NCBI RefSeq assembly: GCF_018274325.1
Contig: NZ_JAGVRH010000003.1
Span: 1-64,000 of the forward strand
DNA from: 'Fragaria x ananassa' phyllody phytoplasma
GTDB lineage: Bacteria > Bacillota_I > Bacilli_A > Acholeplasmatales > Acholeplasmataceae
Length of the DNA: 64,000 bases
Direction: 5' to 3'
Part shown: one piece after another, positions 26,799-39,163 of the stretch
Layout of the letters: every line of letters starts with the position of its first letter
Numbering within the stretch: the stretch's first letter is position 1
The notes under the pieces: generated by a model
Told to the model about the DNA's origin: nothing
Seen by the model: only the letters and a program-made list of their open reading frames with translations
Databases searched by the model: none
Made by a program: the position numbers and the translations under genes

Positions 26799-27761
26799 AT
26801 GAAAATTAAACCACAAATTAAACAAAAAATTAAAAAGATAATATTTATTTGTAATTATTTTAAAAACACTAATATTGTTTTCTTTTTTTTAATGTTAGCT
26901 ATTTTTGTTATGATTTTTTCTTTTATCGTTGATTATCAAAATGCTTGTGAAAACAATAAATCATATTGGTATAATAAATACCAATGTCCTACATATAAGG
27001 AAGGCGGAGTTTTAGATTATAGCCGCGGTTGGTATCCTAATCATAATACCTTGATTAAAATGATTTTTTATTTCACTTATCAAAGTAATTTATTTGTTTT
27101 ATTGGTTTATATTTTATTTTTCACTAAATTTCGTTATCAAAAGTGGTATCATTATTTAGTTTTTGCTTGTTTGATTAGTATTTTAATGACAGGGTTGATT
27201 TTTCATATTGTTATTAATCAATTTCAACATTTAACTACATTTAAACTTAAACTTTCTTATTTTCTTTCACATTTACAACATACTTTAATACCTTTAATTT
27301 TTGTTTATTTTTATTTTAAAGTTAATATCTTTGCTATTTCTTATTACAAAATATGGATTGCTTGGGTTCATCCCTTCCTTTACATGTTATTTTTTAGTTT
27401 ATTTGGTTATTGTGCTATTAAACCATATTTAAATAAATTTAAAAAAGATCAACCGATTGTTACTTCTCAACAAGATGCTAAAATCGATCCTTTTAAACAT
27501 TTTCCTTATTGGTTTTTTTCCCCTTTTTACCCTGATCAAAAATTTGAAAATCAAAAAAAAGATGAAGCAGGTAAACTCAAAAAAAATGATGTTTCGCAAC
27601 GAAAAAAACAATATCGTTTTTGTTATGGTGGATATGAACGTGTTTTGGTTATTTTTATTGTGCTTTTTGTACCAATTTTTATAATGACATTTATCCTTTT
27701 GTATATGAAAAGAAGAATGTCGGGCACTAAATATCATTTTAAATTACAAAAATCATCATAA
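26799..27761 (+). CDS. Multi-pass membrane protein, possibly Pr6Pr/FAR-17a-like
   Basis: The 320-residue protein has about six or seven hydrophobic segments: roughly residues 28-45, 87-107, 117-138, 161-178, 187-207 and 282-304, with the fifth and last separated by a charged loop (208-280) rich in Lys and Asp. YFTYQSNLFVLL before the second segment and LQHTLIPLIF at the fourth recall the TxQSN and HxxxP patterns of Pr6Pr/FAR-17a/AIG1-like membrane proteins seen in several Mollicutes. This assignment is tentative; the substrate or role is unknown. Confidence 0.65.
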   Translation: MKIKPQIKQKIKKIIFICNYFKNTNIVFFFLMLAIFVMIFSFIVDYQNACENNKSYWYNKYQCPTYKEGGVLDYSRGWYPNHNTLIKMIFYFTYQSNLFVLLVYILFFTKFRYQKWYHYLVFACLISILMTGLIFHIVINQFQHLTTFKLKLSYFLSHLQHTLIPLIFVYFYFKVNIFAISYYKIWIAWVHPFLYMLFFSLFGYCAIKPYLNKFKKDQPIVTSQQDAKIDPFKHFPYWFFSPFYPDQKFENQKKDEAGKLKKNDVSQRKKQYRFCYGGYERVLVIFIVLFVPIFIMTFILLYMKRRMSGTKYHFKLQKSS

Positions 27762-27785
27762 TTTTATTCATTTAGAAGTAAAATT

Positions 27786-27794
27786 TGATATAAT
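27786..27794 (+). promoter_or_regulatory. Extended -10 promoter of the first L33 gene
   Basis: TGATATAAT lies 42 bases before the L33 start. No good -35 box is found, which fits an extended -10 promoter. Confidence 0.5.
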
Positions 27795-27835
27795 AAGTTT
27801 ATATTGATTTAATAGTTAGGAGAATATAATCGAAG

Positions 27836-27985
27836 ATGCGTGATTTAGTAAAATTGATTTGTACAGATTGCAAAAGAGAAAATTATTATACTGATAAAAA
27901 TAAAAAAAGAACCTCTGTACGTTTAGAATTGAAAAAATATTGTTTTTTTACAAGAACACATACTTTACATCGAGAAAAAAAATAA
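27836..27985 (+). CDS. rpmG: 50S ribosomal protein L33, first copy (one Cys lost)
   Basis: This 49-residue L33 has its own extended -10 promoter and TAGGAGA site. [19 protein letters not shown] and [15 protein letters not shown] match the family. Cys 9, 12 and 36 remain, but the fourth zinc ligand is Thr 39 (CFFT instead of CxxC). The other L33 in the window (44786) keeps all four. Too short to be noticed by length-based gene calling. Confidence 0.88.
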   Translation: MRDLVKLICTDCKRENYYTDKNKKRTSVRLELKKYCFFTRTHTLHREKK

Positions 27986-28107
27986 TTTTTTTGATTTTTA
28001 TTGATTTGTGAAAAAAGTTTCATTGATGTTTTTCTTTTGGATATTGCAGCTATAAAATATTTATATTTGTAATAACAGCAAATGTAAAAAAAAGGATTCA
28101 TGGTTTT

Positions 28108-29376
28108 ATGTTTTTACAAAATCGAAATAATTTTATTAAGAAAATGAAACCTAATACCTTAGCTTTATTTTATTCTGGTAAAAAAATTATTAAAAGTGCT
28201 GATCAATATTTTCCTTTTGCAGTTAATCATAACTTTTATTATTTAACAGGAATTAATCAGGATAATGTCATTTTATTAATTGTTAAAACTTTACATAGTC
28301 ATAAAACTTATTTATTTTTAGAAGCCAGTAATTCTTATAAAATGTTATGGGATGGTGATGTTTTAAGTTTTGCTGATGCTTCACAAATATCGCAAATTAA
28401 TATATTTCATCTTCATCAAATAGAATCTTTTTCTTCCTTTTTGTTGCAAACAATTAATCCTTTGAGAAGTGCCGTTGTTACTTCTTTGGATAGTATTTAT
28501 TTTGATTTATCAAGACAAAATATTTCTTTGGAGCAAGAAGTTAGTTGGCCTTCACAATACTCACAAAAATTATTATCTTTATATCCTTTTTTAAAAATTT
28601 ATAATAGTTCTCCTTTGTTATCATCTTTGCGCCAAAGTAAAAGCAATTACGAGCAAGAACAAATTAAGAAGGCTATTCATATTCACCAACAAGCTTTAAG
28701 TTATTTATTAACTAAAATTAAACTACCTATGTATGAATATCAAGTAACTGCTTTATTTCATTATTTTTTGGAAAATAAACGCACTAATAATGCTTTTCAA
28801 ACTATTGCCGCTTCTGGTAAGAATGCCTTAATTTTGCATTATGAACGTAATCATTCACAATTACAATCTAATGATCTCTTATTGTTGGATTCAGGAGTTA
28901 CTTATAATCATTATTCATCTGATATTACTCGTTGTTATCCTGTTAGTGGAGTTTTTACTTCTTTGCAAAAAAAACTTTATAATTTGGTTTTAAAAGCCAA
29001 TAAAGAATTGATTGCTTTTGTAAAACCAGAACATACTTTTGCTCAATTAAATCAACATGGTAAAGCTATTTTAACTCAAGGTTTAAAAGAGTTATCTCTT
29101 TTAGAAGATGGTCAAAGCATTAATCACTATTGTTATCACGGTTTAGCTCATCATTTAGGTTTAGATATTCATGATGTGTGTAATTATTCTGATATTATCG
29201 GGGAAAATAGTATTATTACTATTGAACCAGGATTATATTTGAAAAAATTAAATATTGGCATTAGGATTGAAGATAATCTTTTGGTGACCAAAGACGGGGC
29301 TATTAATTTATCTCAAAAAATTCCTAAAGAAATTAACGAAATTGAAGTTCTTATGAAAACTATTTGCAATAATTAG
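28108..29376 (+). CDS. pepP: Xaa-Pro aminopeptidase (aminopeptidase P)
   Basis: The 422-residue enzyme cleaves N-terminal residues in front of proline. The N-terminal AMP_N-type domain (about 1-160, with YLTGI and MLWDGDV) is followed by a pita-bread M24 domain. Metal ligands are visible: Asp in LLLDSGVTYNHYSSDITR, His in YHGLAHHLGLDIHD, and Glu in TIEPGLYL and IRIEDNLLV. Start at ATG 28108; GGATTC lies upstream. It may help amino acid salvage from peptides. Confidence 0.93.
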   Translation: MFLQNRNNFIKKMKPNTLALFYSGKKIIKSADQYFPFAVNHNFYYLTGINQDNVILLIVKTLHSHKTYLFLEASNSYKMLWDGDVLSFADASQISQINIFHLHQIESFSSFLLQTINPLRSAVVTSLDSIYFDLSRQNISLEQEVSWPSQYSQKLLSLYPFLKIYNSSPLLSSLRQSKSNYEQEQIKKAIHIHQQALSYLLTKIKLPMYEYQVTALFHYFLENKRTNNAFQTIAASGKNALILHYERNHSQLQSNDLLLLDSGVTYNHYSSDITRCYPVSGVFTSLQKKLYNLVLKANKELIAFVKPEHTFAQLNQHGKAILTQGLKELSLLEDGQSINHYCYHGLAHHLGLDIHDVCNYSDIIGENSIITIEPGLYLKKLNIGIRIEDNLLVTKDGAINLSQKIPKEINEIEVLMKTICNN

Positions 29377-29390
29377 TTTTTTATTTTTTT

Positions 29391-29464
<74 letters not shown>

Positions 29465-29565
29465 CTTTCTTTTTTATTTTTATCTTTTTTGGATTTTATT
29501 TTTTTACTTTCTTTAATGTTTCTTTGATTTTCATTTTAAAATATTTTAAAAACTTGTATATTTAA

Positions 29566-29657
29566 GGAGTAGTACTCAAGTGGCTATAAGAGGCGTCCCT
29601 GCTAAGGACGTAGTCCGAGAAATCGGTTCAAGGGTTCGAATCCCTTCTGCTCCGCCA
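29566..29657 (+). tRNA. tRNA-Ser (GCT)
   Basis: The acceptor arms GGAGTAG and CTGCTCC pair, the anticodon in CTGCTAA is GCT, the long variable arm typical of tRNA-Ser is present, and the T-loop is TTCGAAT. The CCA end is encoded. Confidence 0.95.
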
Positions 29658-29686
29658 TTTTTTTTAAAGTTTGTTGTGTTGGTTTA

Positions 29687-29747
29687 AAAAATAAATATTT
29701 AAATAAAATTATCTTTTTATTTGGATTTTATTTAAATATTTATTTTT
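29687..29747. repeat. Perfect 23-bp AT-only inverted repeat
   Basis: Positions 29687-29709 are the exact reverse complement of 29725-29747, with a 15-base loop. Both arms contain only A and T. It lies 30 bases after tRNA-Ser and 140 before proS. It may end the tRNA transcript, though the tail after the right arm is not a long T run, or may form a cruciform. Confidence 0.8.
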
Positions 29748-29845
29748 GAATTATATTTTTTTAGTTATTAACCTTTTTTGTTTTCACCTACATTTAACTG
29801 AATAGTTGAAATTTCAAACTGCAAACTTTATATTTAATTTTAAAA

Positions 29846-29870
29846 ATAGTTATTTTTTTTCAATAACTAT
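29846..29870 (+). other. Hairpin directly before the proS ribosome-binding site
   Basis: ATAGTTATT (29846-29854) pairs exactly with AATAACTAT (29862-29870); the AAAGG of proS begins at 29873. Such a hairpin could affect ribosome access. No T-box sequence is visible in the leader. Confidence 0.4.
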
Positions 29871-29887
29871 ACAAAGGTAATCTTAAA

Positions 29888-31312
29888 ATGAAAACAATAA
29901 AACGGGTTGCAAAAGTTACCTCACGCTTATCTGATTTCGGAAAGTGGTATACAGATATTTGCCTAAAAACTGAATTAATAGCATATTCAGACGTTAAAGG
30001 GTTTATAATTTATCTTCCTTATGGTTATTCTTTATGGGAAAATATTCAAAAATATATGAATAATGAGTTACAAAAAACAGGGCATCAAAATGTTTATTTC
30101 CCTTTAGTTTTTTCGGAAAACCTTTTTCAAAAAGAAAAAGAACATATTGAGGGTTTTTCTCCTGAAATAGCGGTTATTACTACTATTGGTCACAAAGAAT
30201 TATCTGAAAAAATAGTTATTAGACCAACATCAGAAGTTTTATTTTCTCAATATTATGCTAAAACTGTTAATTCTTATCGTGATTTGCCAAAGTTATATAA
30301 TCAATGGTGTAATGTTTTAAGATGGGAAAAAAGCACTAAACCCTTTTTGCGTGGTAAAGAATTTTTATGGCAGGAAGGACATACTATTCATGCTACCAAA
30401 CAAGAAGCTATCCAACAGACCTTAAATATTATTCAACTGTATCAAAAATTAGGTAAAGAACTTTTAGCTATTCCTTTTATTTGTGGTCGAAAAACCGAAA
30501 ATGAAAAATTTGCTGGGGCTTTAATTACTTATTCTATTGAAGCTTTAATGTATGATGGCCAAGCTTTACAATCAGGTACTTCACATTATTTAGGAACTAA
30601 TTTTGCTAAACCCTTTCAAATTAAATTTCAAGATCAAGATCATCAAAATAAATACGTGCATCAAACTTCTTGGGGTATTTCAACTCGTTTAATAGGTGCT
30701 TTAATTATGGTTCACAGTGATGATGAAGGTTTAGTGTTGCCTCCTTATATTGCTCCGATACAAATTATTATCATTCCTTTGCATCCTCAAGAAGAATTGG
30801 TACAACAAACTGCCCATCAAATATTTAACTTATTAAAACAAGATTATCGCGTTCATTTGGATTTGCAAAATAAAACTCCTGGTTGGAAATTCAGTCAGTA
30901 TGAACTTAAAGGAGTTCCTTTGAGAATTGAAATTGGTAAACATGATTTAATGAAAGAAGAAATCACTTTTTTTCAAAGATATAATTTTAATAAACGTAAT
31001 ATTAAAATTTCAACTTTGAAAGAAGAAATACCTCAATTACTACAAACAATTCATGATAATATGTATCAAAAAGCCTTGCAACATTTAGAAGCTAACCGTC
31101 ATCAAGCATTTACTTATGAAGAATTTAAAACACATCTTCAAAAAGGGGGTTATGTTGCGATGAGTATTGCAGGAACTGAAGCTGAAATACGTATTAAAAC
31201 AGAAACTGGGGCTATTGCAAGAGTTATTTTAGAAACCCCCTTAATTACTGCTAATTGTCCGGTAACACATCAAAAAGCCTTGCAAACTATTTTATTTGCT
31301 AGAGCTTATTAA
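29888..31312 (+). CDS. proS: Prolyl-tRNA synthetase (short, archaeal/eukaryote-like type)
   Basis: ProRS (474 residues) charges tRNA-Pro. This is the compact type lacking the editing insertion between motifs 2 and 3 found in the long bacterial type. Class II motifs are visible: IVIRPTSEVLFSQYYAKTVNSYRDLP around residue 110, LRWEKSTKPFLRGKEFLWQEGHTIH around 140-160 and HQTSWGISTRLIGALIMVHSDDEG near 260. The C-terminal domain ends in Tyr, as is usual for this type. Mollicutes commonly have this form. Confidence 0.95.
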   Translation: MKTIKRVAKVTSRLSDFGKWYTDICLKTELIAYSDVKGFIIYLPYGYSLWENIQKYMNNELQKTGHQNVYFPLVFSENLFQKEKEHIEGFSPEIAVITTIGHKELSEKIVIRPTSEVLFSQYYAKTVNSYRDLPKLYNQWCNVLRWEKSTKPFLRGKEFLWQEGHTIHATKQEAIQQTLNIIQLYQKLGKELLAIPFICGRKTENEKFAGALITYSIEALMYDGQALQSGTSHYLGTNFAKPFQIKFQDQDHQNKYVHQTSWGISTRLIGALIMVHSDDEGLVLPPYIAPIQIIIIPLHPQEELVQQTAHQIFNLLKQDYRVHLDLQNKTPGWKFSQYELKGVPLRIEIGKHDLMKEEITFFQRYNFNKRNIKISTLKEEIPQLLQTIHDNMYQKALQHLEANRHQAFTYEEFKTHLQKGGYVAMSIAGTEAEIRIKTETGAIARVILETPLITANCPVTHQKALQTILFARAY

Positions 31313-31342
31313 AAATCTAATTATTATGTTTTTAGGTTTTTT
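31311..31342 (+). terminator. Probable terminator at the end of proS
   Basis: AAAAATCTAA (31311-31320) pairs with TTAGGTTTTT (31332-31341) with one wobble pair and is followed by further T. It overlaps the proS stop codon and separates it from the rpmH promoter. Confidence 0.55.
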
Positions 31343-31391
31343 ATGAATTCATGACAATTATATTTACTTTTTGTAAATAATATTTTGGATA

Positions 31392-31420
31392 TTGACATTT
31401 AACAATAAAAAAGTTATAAT
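31392..31420 (+). promoter_or_regulatory. Consensus sigma-A promoter of rpmH
   Basis: TTGACA (31392-31397) and TATAAT (31415-31420) are both perfect and separated by exactly 17 bases. It is the best promoter sequence I found in the window and drives rpmH, probably with rnpA and yidC. Confidence 0.85.
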
Positions 31421-31456
31421 TATGAAAGTGTGTTTGAATAGAAGAGAGGTTTTTTT

Positions 31457-31591
31457 ATGAAACGAACATATCAACCTAGTAAAATCAAAAGAAAAAGAAC
31501 TCATGGTTTTCGAGCAAGAATGGCAACTGTTGGCGGTTGTAAAGTGCTTGCGCGTAGGAGAGCCAAAGGTCGTGTTCAATTAACTGTTTAA
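31457..31591 (+). CDS. rpmH: 50S ribosomal protein L34
   Basis: L34 is a 44-residue, extremely basic protein of the large subunit. [21 protein letters not shown] and [12 protein letters not shown] are unmistakable. It starts at ATG behind AGAGAGG. rpmH-rnpA-yidC is the ancestral order near the replication origin, but dnaA is not in this window. Too short to be found by length-based ORF calling. Confidence 0.95.
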   Translation: MKRTYQPSKIKRKRTHGFRARMATVGGCKVLARRRAKGRVQLTV

Positions 31592-31748
31592 ATGTTAAGG
31601 AATGGAACAAATCAAACATTATAAGACATACTGTTTTTTGGTACCTTTTGATTTATCTTTTTTTAAGAAAAAAGACTGTAAATATTTTTTTTTGTTTAGT
31701 TTGAATTATAAACATAGAAGTTGAAGAGTTTTAAGGTTATTTAAGAAG

Positions 31749-32096
31749 ATGAAAAGAAAATATATTCTTAAAAAAAAAAGTGAAGTTACATCTGTTTTTA
31801 AATCTAAAAAAAGACATGGTAATTTTTGTTTTATTATTCATTATGTTTTGCAAAAAACTACTTCTCATTTTAAATTTGCTTTGAGTGTTGGTAAAAAATA
31901 TGGTAAAGCTTATCAAAGAAATTTAATTAAAAGGCGTTTCCGATCAATTATCGCTAATTATTCTCTTAATTTGAATCCAGAAATGTTTTTTGTAATCGTT
32001 ATTCAACCTCAAGCTAAGGGTTTAAATTTTCAGCAATTAAAAAATTTATTTGCACAATTTGCTTTAAAAATTAACTTGTTGCTTTTTAATAATTAA
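31749..32096 (+). CDS. rnpA: Ribonuclease P protein component
   Basis: RnpA (115 residues) helps the RNA subunit remove 5' leaders from tRNA precursors. The basic N-terminus MKRKYILKKKSEVTSVFKSKK, KFALSVGKKYGKAYQRNLIKRRFRSI with the RNR-like signature, and a basic profile match the family. It sits between rpmH and yidC. Confidence 0.93.
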   Translation: MKRKYILKKKSEVTSVFKSKKRHGNFCFIIHYVLQKTTSHFKFALSVGKKYGKAYQRNLIKRRFRSIIANYSLNLNPEMFFVIVIQPQAKGLNFQQLKNLFAQFALKINLLLFNN

Positions 32097-32114
32097 AATA
32101 AAGGATTAAAAAAT

Positions 32115-33581
32115 ATGGATGTTAAAAATAGTATTCTTAAAAAAAATTCTTTTTTTTTAATAATTACTTTATTGGTTATAGGTATTTGGCTTTTTTTGCC
32201 AAAAAAAGCTTTAAATATTAAAGTTTTACAAAAAGTTACCATTGGTAATGATCACTTTGTTATTTATGTTGTTGATCGCAAATATAAAGAAGTTAAAATA
32301 GATGAAAAAGCAGTTTATGATCAATGGGTTGAAAGAAAACGAAATGAAAAATATTTTTTCAGATTGCTTTCTAAACCGCAACCAGTTATTGAAGATGAAA
32401 TAGATGATGAAAAATTAAATTTATTGTTTAAACAAGATAAATTACAAAATTTAGATGAAGATAAATTAAAAGCAAAAAAAATTGAAATTATGTATGCTTT
32501 TTGGACTATTCCTGCTGGTACTAATTGTGAATACATTACTGATAAAGAATTTTTGAATGAAATTAATAATTGTTTAACATTGAATGATGATGGCAAGAAT
32601 CCGATTACAAAAATTACATTATCAAAGGAATCTCAAAAAAACTTTAATAATATTTCCAATGATTCTCTTTCTAGCGTAAAACTTCAATTATCCAATTCGT
32701 CATCAAAAACAACAACAATAAACACTTGCATTACCAATTCTTCTCTGCCAATTCAATGGCCTTCTAGATTGGATTGGAGTCTTTTTGGTTATTTGTGGAA
32801 TGTTTTAATCATTTCTATTAGTTTTCTATTATATTTTTTCTCAACTTTTTTAACCAATATTGGTGATGGTGGCTTGTTTTTTGGAAACCTGGGACTTGGT
32901 ATTGTATTAACCACTATTGTTATTCGTACCCTAACTTGGCCTATTTATACTAAAACTAGTACTTTTAGCATGAATATGAATTTATTACAACCTGAAATTG
33001 AAAAAGTGAAACAAAAATATACTTTAAAAAAAGATCCTGCTTCTGCTCAAAAAATGCAGTTAGAGATTTTAAAAGTTTATCGTAAGAATAATTTTAGTTT
33101 TTGGGGTTTTTTAGTCTCCTTTTTACAACTACCTTTATTTATTGCTATTAATCAAACTTTACGTCGTTTTTTAATTCAGGGAGGAATTTTTAAAACTACC
33201 GCTTTAATTGACAAACGTTTTTTAGGATTTATTAGTTTAGATCCTAATAAATCTAATAATATTTTTATTGTTATTTTGTTATCTTTTTTAGTGGGGACGA
33301 CAATGTTTATTTTAAATAAGATAAGTTTTAAAAAACCTGAGTATTTAAAAACTTCTACACATCATTTAACTTTAGAACAAAAAATAAAAACTAAACAGTC
33401 AGAAAAAACAATGAAAATTACAAGTTGGATTATGATTTTAATGATGGTTTTTTTCTCTCGTTCTAATACAGTTTTATCTTTATATTGGATTGTTGGAAAC
33501 ACTTATACCATTTTTCAAACTTTAATTACTCAAAAAAAAATTGGAAAAAAATATTGGGAATTGAAAAACAAAACTATTTAA
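32115..33581 (+). CDS. yidC: Membrane protein insertase YidC with enlarged N-terminal domain
   Basis: YidC (488 residues) inserts membrane proteins with or without SecYEG. After a first membrane segment (about residues 11-29) comes a hydrophilic domain of about 190 residues, rich in Lys, Asp and Asn. The insertase core is residues 225-480: FGYLWNVLIISIS, GIVLTTIVIRTLTWPIY, the coiled QPEIEKVKQKY, and GFLVSFLQLPLFIAINQTLRR with the conserved Leu/Pro motif. Gram-positive YidC proteins are usually 260-330 residues, so the N-terminal part is large. There is no lipobox. Confidence 0.92.
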   Translation: MDVKNSILKKNSFFLIITLLVIGIWLFLPKKALNIKVLQKVTIGNDHFVIYVVDRKYKEVKIDEKAVYDQWVERKRNEKYFFRLLSKPQPVIEDEIDDEKLNLLFKQDKLQNLDEDKLKAKKIEIMYAFWTIPAGTNCEYITDKEFLNEINNCLTLNDDGKNPITKITLSKESQKNFNNISNDSLSSVKLQLSNSSSKTTTINTCITNSSLPIQWPSRLDWSLFGYLWNVLIISISFLLYFFSTFLTNIGDGGLFFGNLGLGIVLTTIVIRTLTWPIYTKTSTFSMNMNLLQPEIEKVKQKYTLKKDPASAQKMQLEILKVYRKNNFSFWGFLVSFLQLPLFIAINQTLRRFLIQGGIFKTTALIDKRFLGFISLDPNKSNNIFIVILLSFLVGTTMFILNKISFKKPEYLKTSTHHLTLEQKIKTKQSEKTMKITSWIMILMMVFFSRSNTVLSLYWIVGNTYTIFQTLITQKKIGKKYWELKNKTI

Positions 33582-33610
33582 TTTTTTGCATCACTATCTT
33601 AAAAATAGGC

Positions 33611-33636
33611 AAATATTGTATTTGATAATATTTTTT
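33611..33636 (+). terminator. Possible terminator after yidC
   Basis: AAATATT (33611-33617) pairs with AATATTT (33627-33633), followed by TTT. The stem contains only A-T pairs, so the call is weak. Confidence 0.35.
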
Positions 33637-33699
33637 ACCAAAGATGAATAGTCTTCTATTTTCACTAAATATTTATTTTTAAATTAAATTTTAAAAAAA

Positions 33700-33728
33700 T
33701 TGCTTTTTTCTTTTGTCTGTGTTATAAT
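33700..33728 (+). promoter_or_regulatory. Promoter of the tRNA-Tyr/rRNA operon
   Basis: TTGCTT (33700-33705) and TATAAT (33723-33728) are separated by 17 bases, and TG precedes the -10 by one base (TGTTATAAT). It lies 35 bases before tRNA-Tyr and is the only good promoter before the 16S gene. Confidence 0.75.
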
Positions 33729-33762
33729 AAATTAGGTAAATAAATTTTACATTTTTAATTTT

Positions 33763-33846
33763 GGAGGGATAGCGAAGTGGTTAAACGCAGCAGTCTGTAA
33801 AACTGTTCCGTAAGGTACGATGGTTCGAATCCATCTCCCTTCACCA
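33763..33846 (+). tRNA. tRNA-Tyr (GTA)
   Basis: The acceptor GGAGGGA pairs with TCCCTTC (one G-T), the anticodon in CTGTAAA is GTA, a long variable arm (CCGTAAGGTACGA) is typical of bacterial tRNA-Tyr, and CCA is encoded. It lies about 110 bases before the 16S gene, downstream of the operon promoter. Confidence 0.95.
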
Positions 33847-33862
33847 TTAAAATTCTTTTTTA

Positions 33863-33885
33863 ATCTTTGAAAACTGAAGATGATA
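33863..33885 (+). other. boxA-like site and left arm of the 16S processing stem
   Basis: ATCTTTGAAAAC (33863-33874) resembles the boxA antitermination motif found before Firmicute rRNA genes. The 16 bases at 33870-33885 are the exact complement of 35503-35518, just after the 16S gene, so the 16S precursor would be looped out on a stem for RNase III. Confidence 0.75.
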
Positions 33886-33954
33886 CTTATAAATTTTTAA
33901 TTTCATTTCTTAAATTTCTTAAATTAACTAGTTTAATTTAAAAGTAATAGTAAT

Positions 33955-35490
<1,536 letters not shown>

Positions 35491-35502
35491 TAAGGAAAAA
35501 AT

Positions 35503-35518
35503 TATCATCTTCAGTTTT
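35503..35518 (+). other. Right arm of the 16S processing stem
   Basis: TATCATCTTCAGTTTT is complementary to 33870-33885. It lies 12 bases after the 16S 3' end and before tRNA-Ile. Confidence 0.75.
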
Positions 35519-35555
35519 GAGAAACTTAAAAAAAGTTTTTCATTTTTTAAGATTA

Positions 35556-35632
35556 GGGCCTATAGCTCAGTTGGTTAGAGCACACGCCTGATAAGCGTGA
35601 GGTCGGTGGTTCAAGTCCATTTAGGCCCACCA
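35556..35632 (+). tRNA. tRNA-Ile (GAT) in the 16S-23S spacer
   Basis: The acceptor GGGCCTA pairs with TAGGCCC, the anticodon in CTGATAA is GAT, and the T-loop is TTCAAGT. CCA is encoded. A single tRNA-Ile in the spacer is characteristic of phytoplasmas. Confidence 0.96.
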
Positions 35633-35654
35633 AAATAGGTCATATCTTAAAAAA

Positions 35655-35676
35655 GCTCTTTGAAAAGTAGATAAAC
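35655..35676 (+). other. boxA-like site and left arm of the 23S processing stem
   Basis: GCTCTTTGA (35655-35663) resembles boxA. Bases 35658-35676 pair with 38550-38568 after the 23S gene, with two mismatches in 19. Confidence 0.7.
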
Positions 35677-35679
35677 TAA

Positions 35680-38548
<2,869 letters not shown>

Positions 38549-38568
38549 CGTTTATCTAGTTTTGAAAG

Positions 38569-38680
38569 ATCCTTGGTGCATAAAACTAAGGGGCTACACC
38601 TGTTCCCATCCCGAACACAGCAGTTAAGTCCTTAGTACTGACAATAGTTTTAACGAGCGAAGATAGGGAGTGCCAAGGTT
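38569..38680 (+). rRNA. rrf: 5S ribosomal RNA
   Basis: The 5' CCTTGG and 3' CCAAGG pair as helix I, and CCCATCCCGAACACAGCAG with TTAAGTCCTTAG is the typical loop B/C region. It lies 20 bases after the 23S end. Ends are approximate. Confidence 0.93.
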
Positions 38681-38720
38681 TGTTTTAATTATTTTCCGTC
38701 ATTAAATTCAAACTCCTAAA

Positions 38721-38796
38721 AGAGGATTAGCTCAGTTGGGAGAGCGTCTGCCTTACAAGCAGAATGTCGGGGGTTCGAGCCCCTCATCCTCTACCA
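38721..38796 (+). tRNA. tRNA-Val (TAC)
   Basis: AGAGGAT pairs with ATCCTCT, the anticodon in CTTACAA is TAC, and the T-loop is TTCGAGC. CCA is encoded. It is probably co-transcribed with the rRNA genes. Confidence 0.96.
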
Positions 38797-38808
38797 TAAA
38801 TTTTAACC

Positions 38809-38885
38809 GCCTACGTAGCTCAGTTGGTTAGAGCATCTGACTGTTAATCAGAGGGTCCTAGGTTCGAGTCCTAGCGTGGGCGCCA
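38809..38885 (+). tRNA. tRNA-Asn (GTT)
   Basis: GCCTACG pairs with CGTGGGC (one T-G), the anticodon in CTGTTAA is GTT, and the T-loop is TTCGAGT. CCA is encoded. It is the last gene of the rRNA operon, 12 bases after tRNA-Val. Confidence 0.96.
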
Positions 38886-39072
38886 TTTTATTAATTTTTA
38901 CTTTTGAAATTATTTTTTAAATGAGTATTTATTTCAAAAATATTTAAACTACTACATTACAATTATTTTTTATTGTTTTTTTTGTAATAAAATTTTTTTA
39001 TATTTTTTAAAAACAATTTTAAATTGATTTTTTCATTAAATATCGCTTAAAATTTAAATAATTAGATAATTC

Positions 39073-39120
39073 AAATAAGCTAGTTTGTTGAAATGAATTC
39101 AAATTCTAGCTTTTTATTTT
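39073..39120 (+). terminator. Probable rRNA operon terminator
   Basis: AAGCTAG..TTTG (39077-39087) pairs with CAAATTCTAGCTT (39100-39112) with a two-base bulge and is followed by TTTATTTT. It lies between tRNA-Asn and pnp, in a 278-base gap that is otherwise non-coding. The same gap has further weak inverted repeats at 38902-38939 and 38956-38988. Confidence 0.6.
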
Positions 39121-39163
39121 TATAATTATTAAAAAAACAACCAAAAAATTAATTAAAGGAGCA

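Noticed and set aside
27457-27737. Extra frames on both strands at the end of the membrane protein gene
   Set aside because: They overlap the last third of the 320-residue protein, which has the better start and a continuous domain layout.
29748-29887. T-box riboswitch before proS
   Set aside because: A hairpin is present but no conserved T-box sequence (AGGGTGGNACCGCG-like) or terminator pair.
31321-31456. Replication origin near rpmH
   Set aside because: dnaA and dnaN are absent and no cluster of DnaA boxes (TTATCCACA-like) was seen here or in 1-590.
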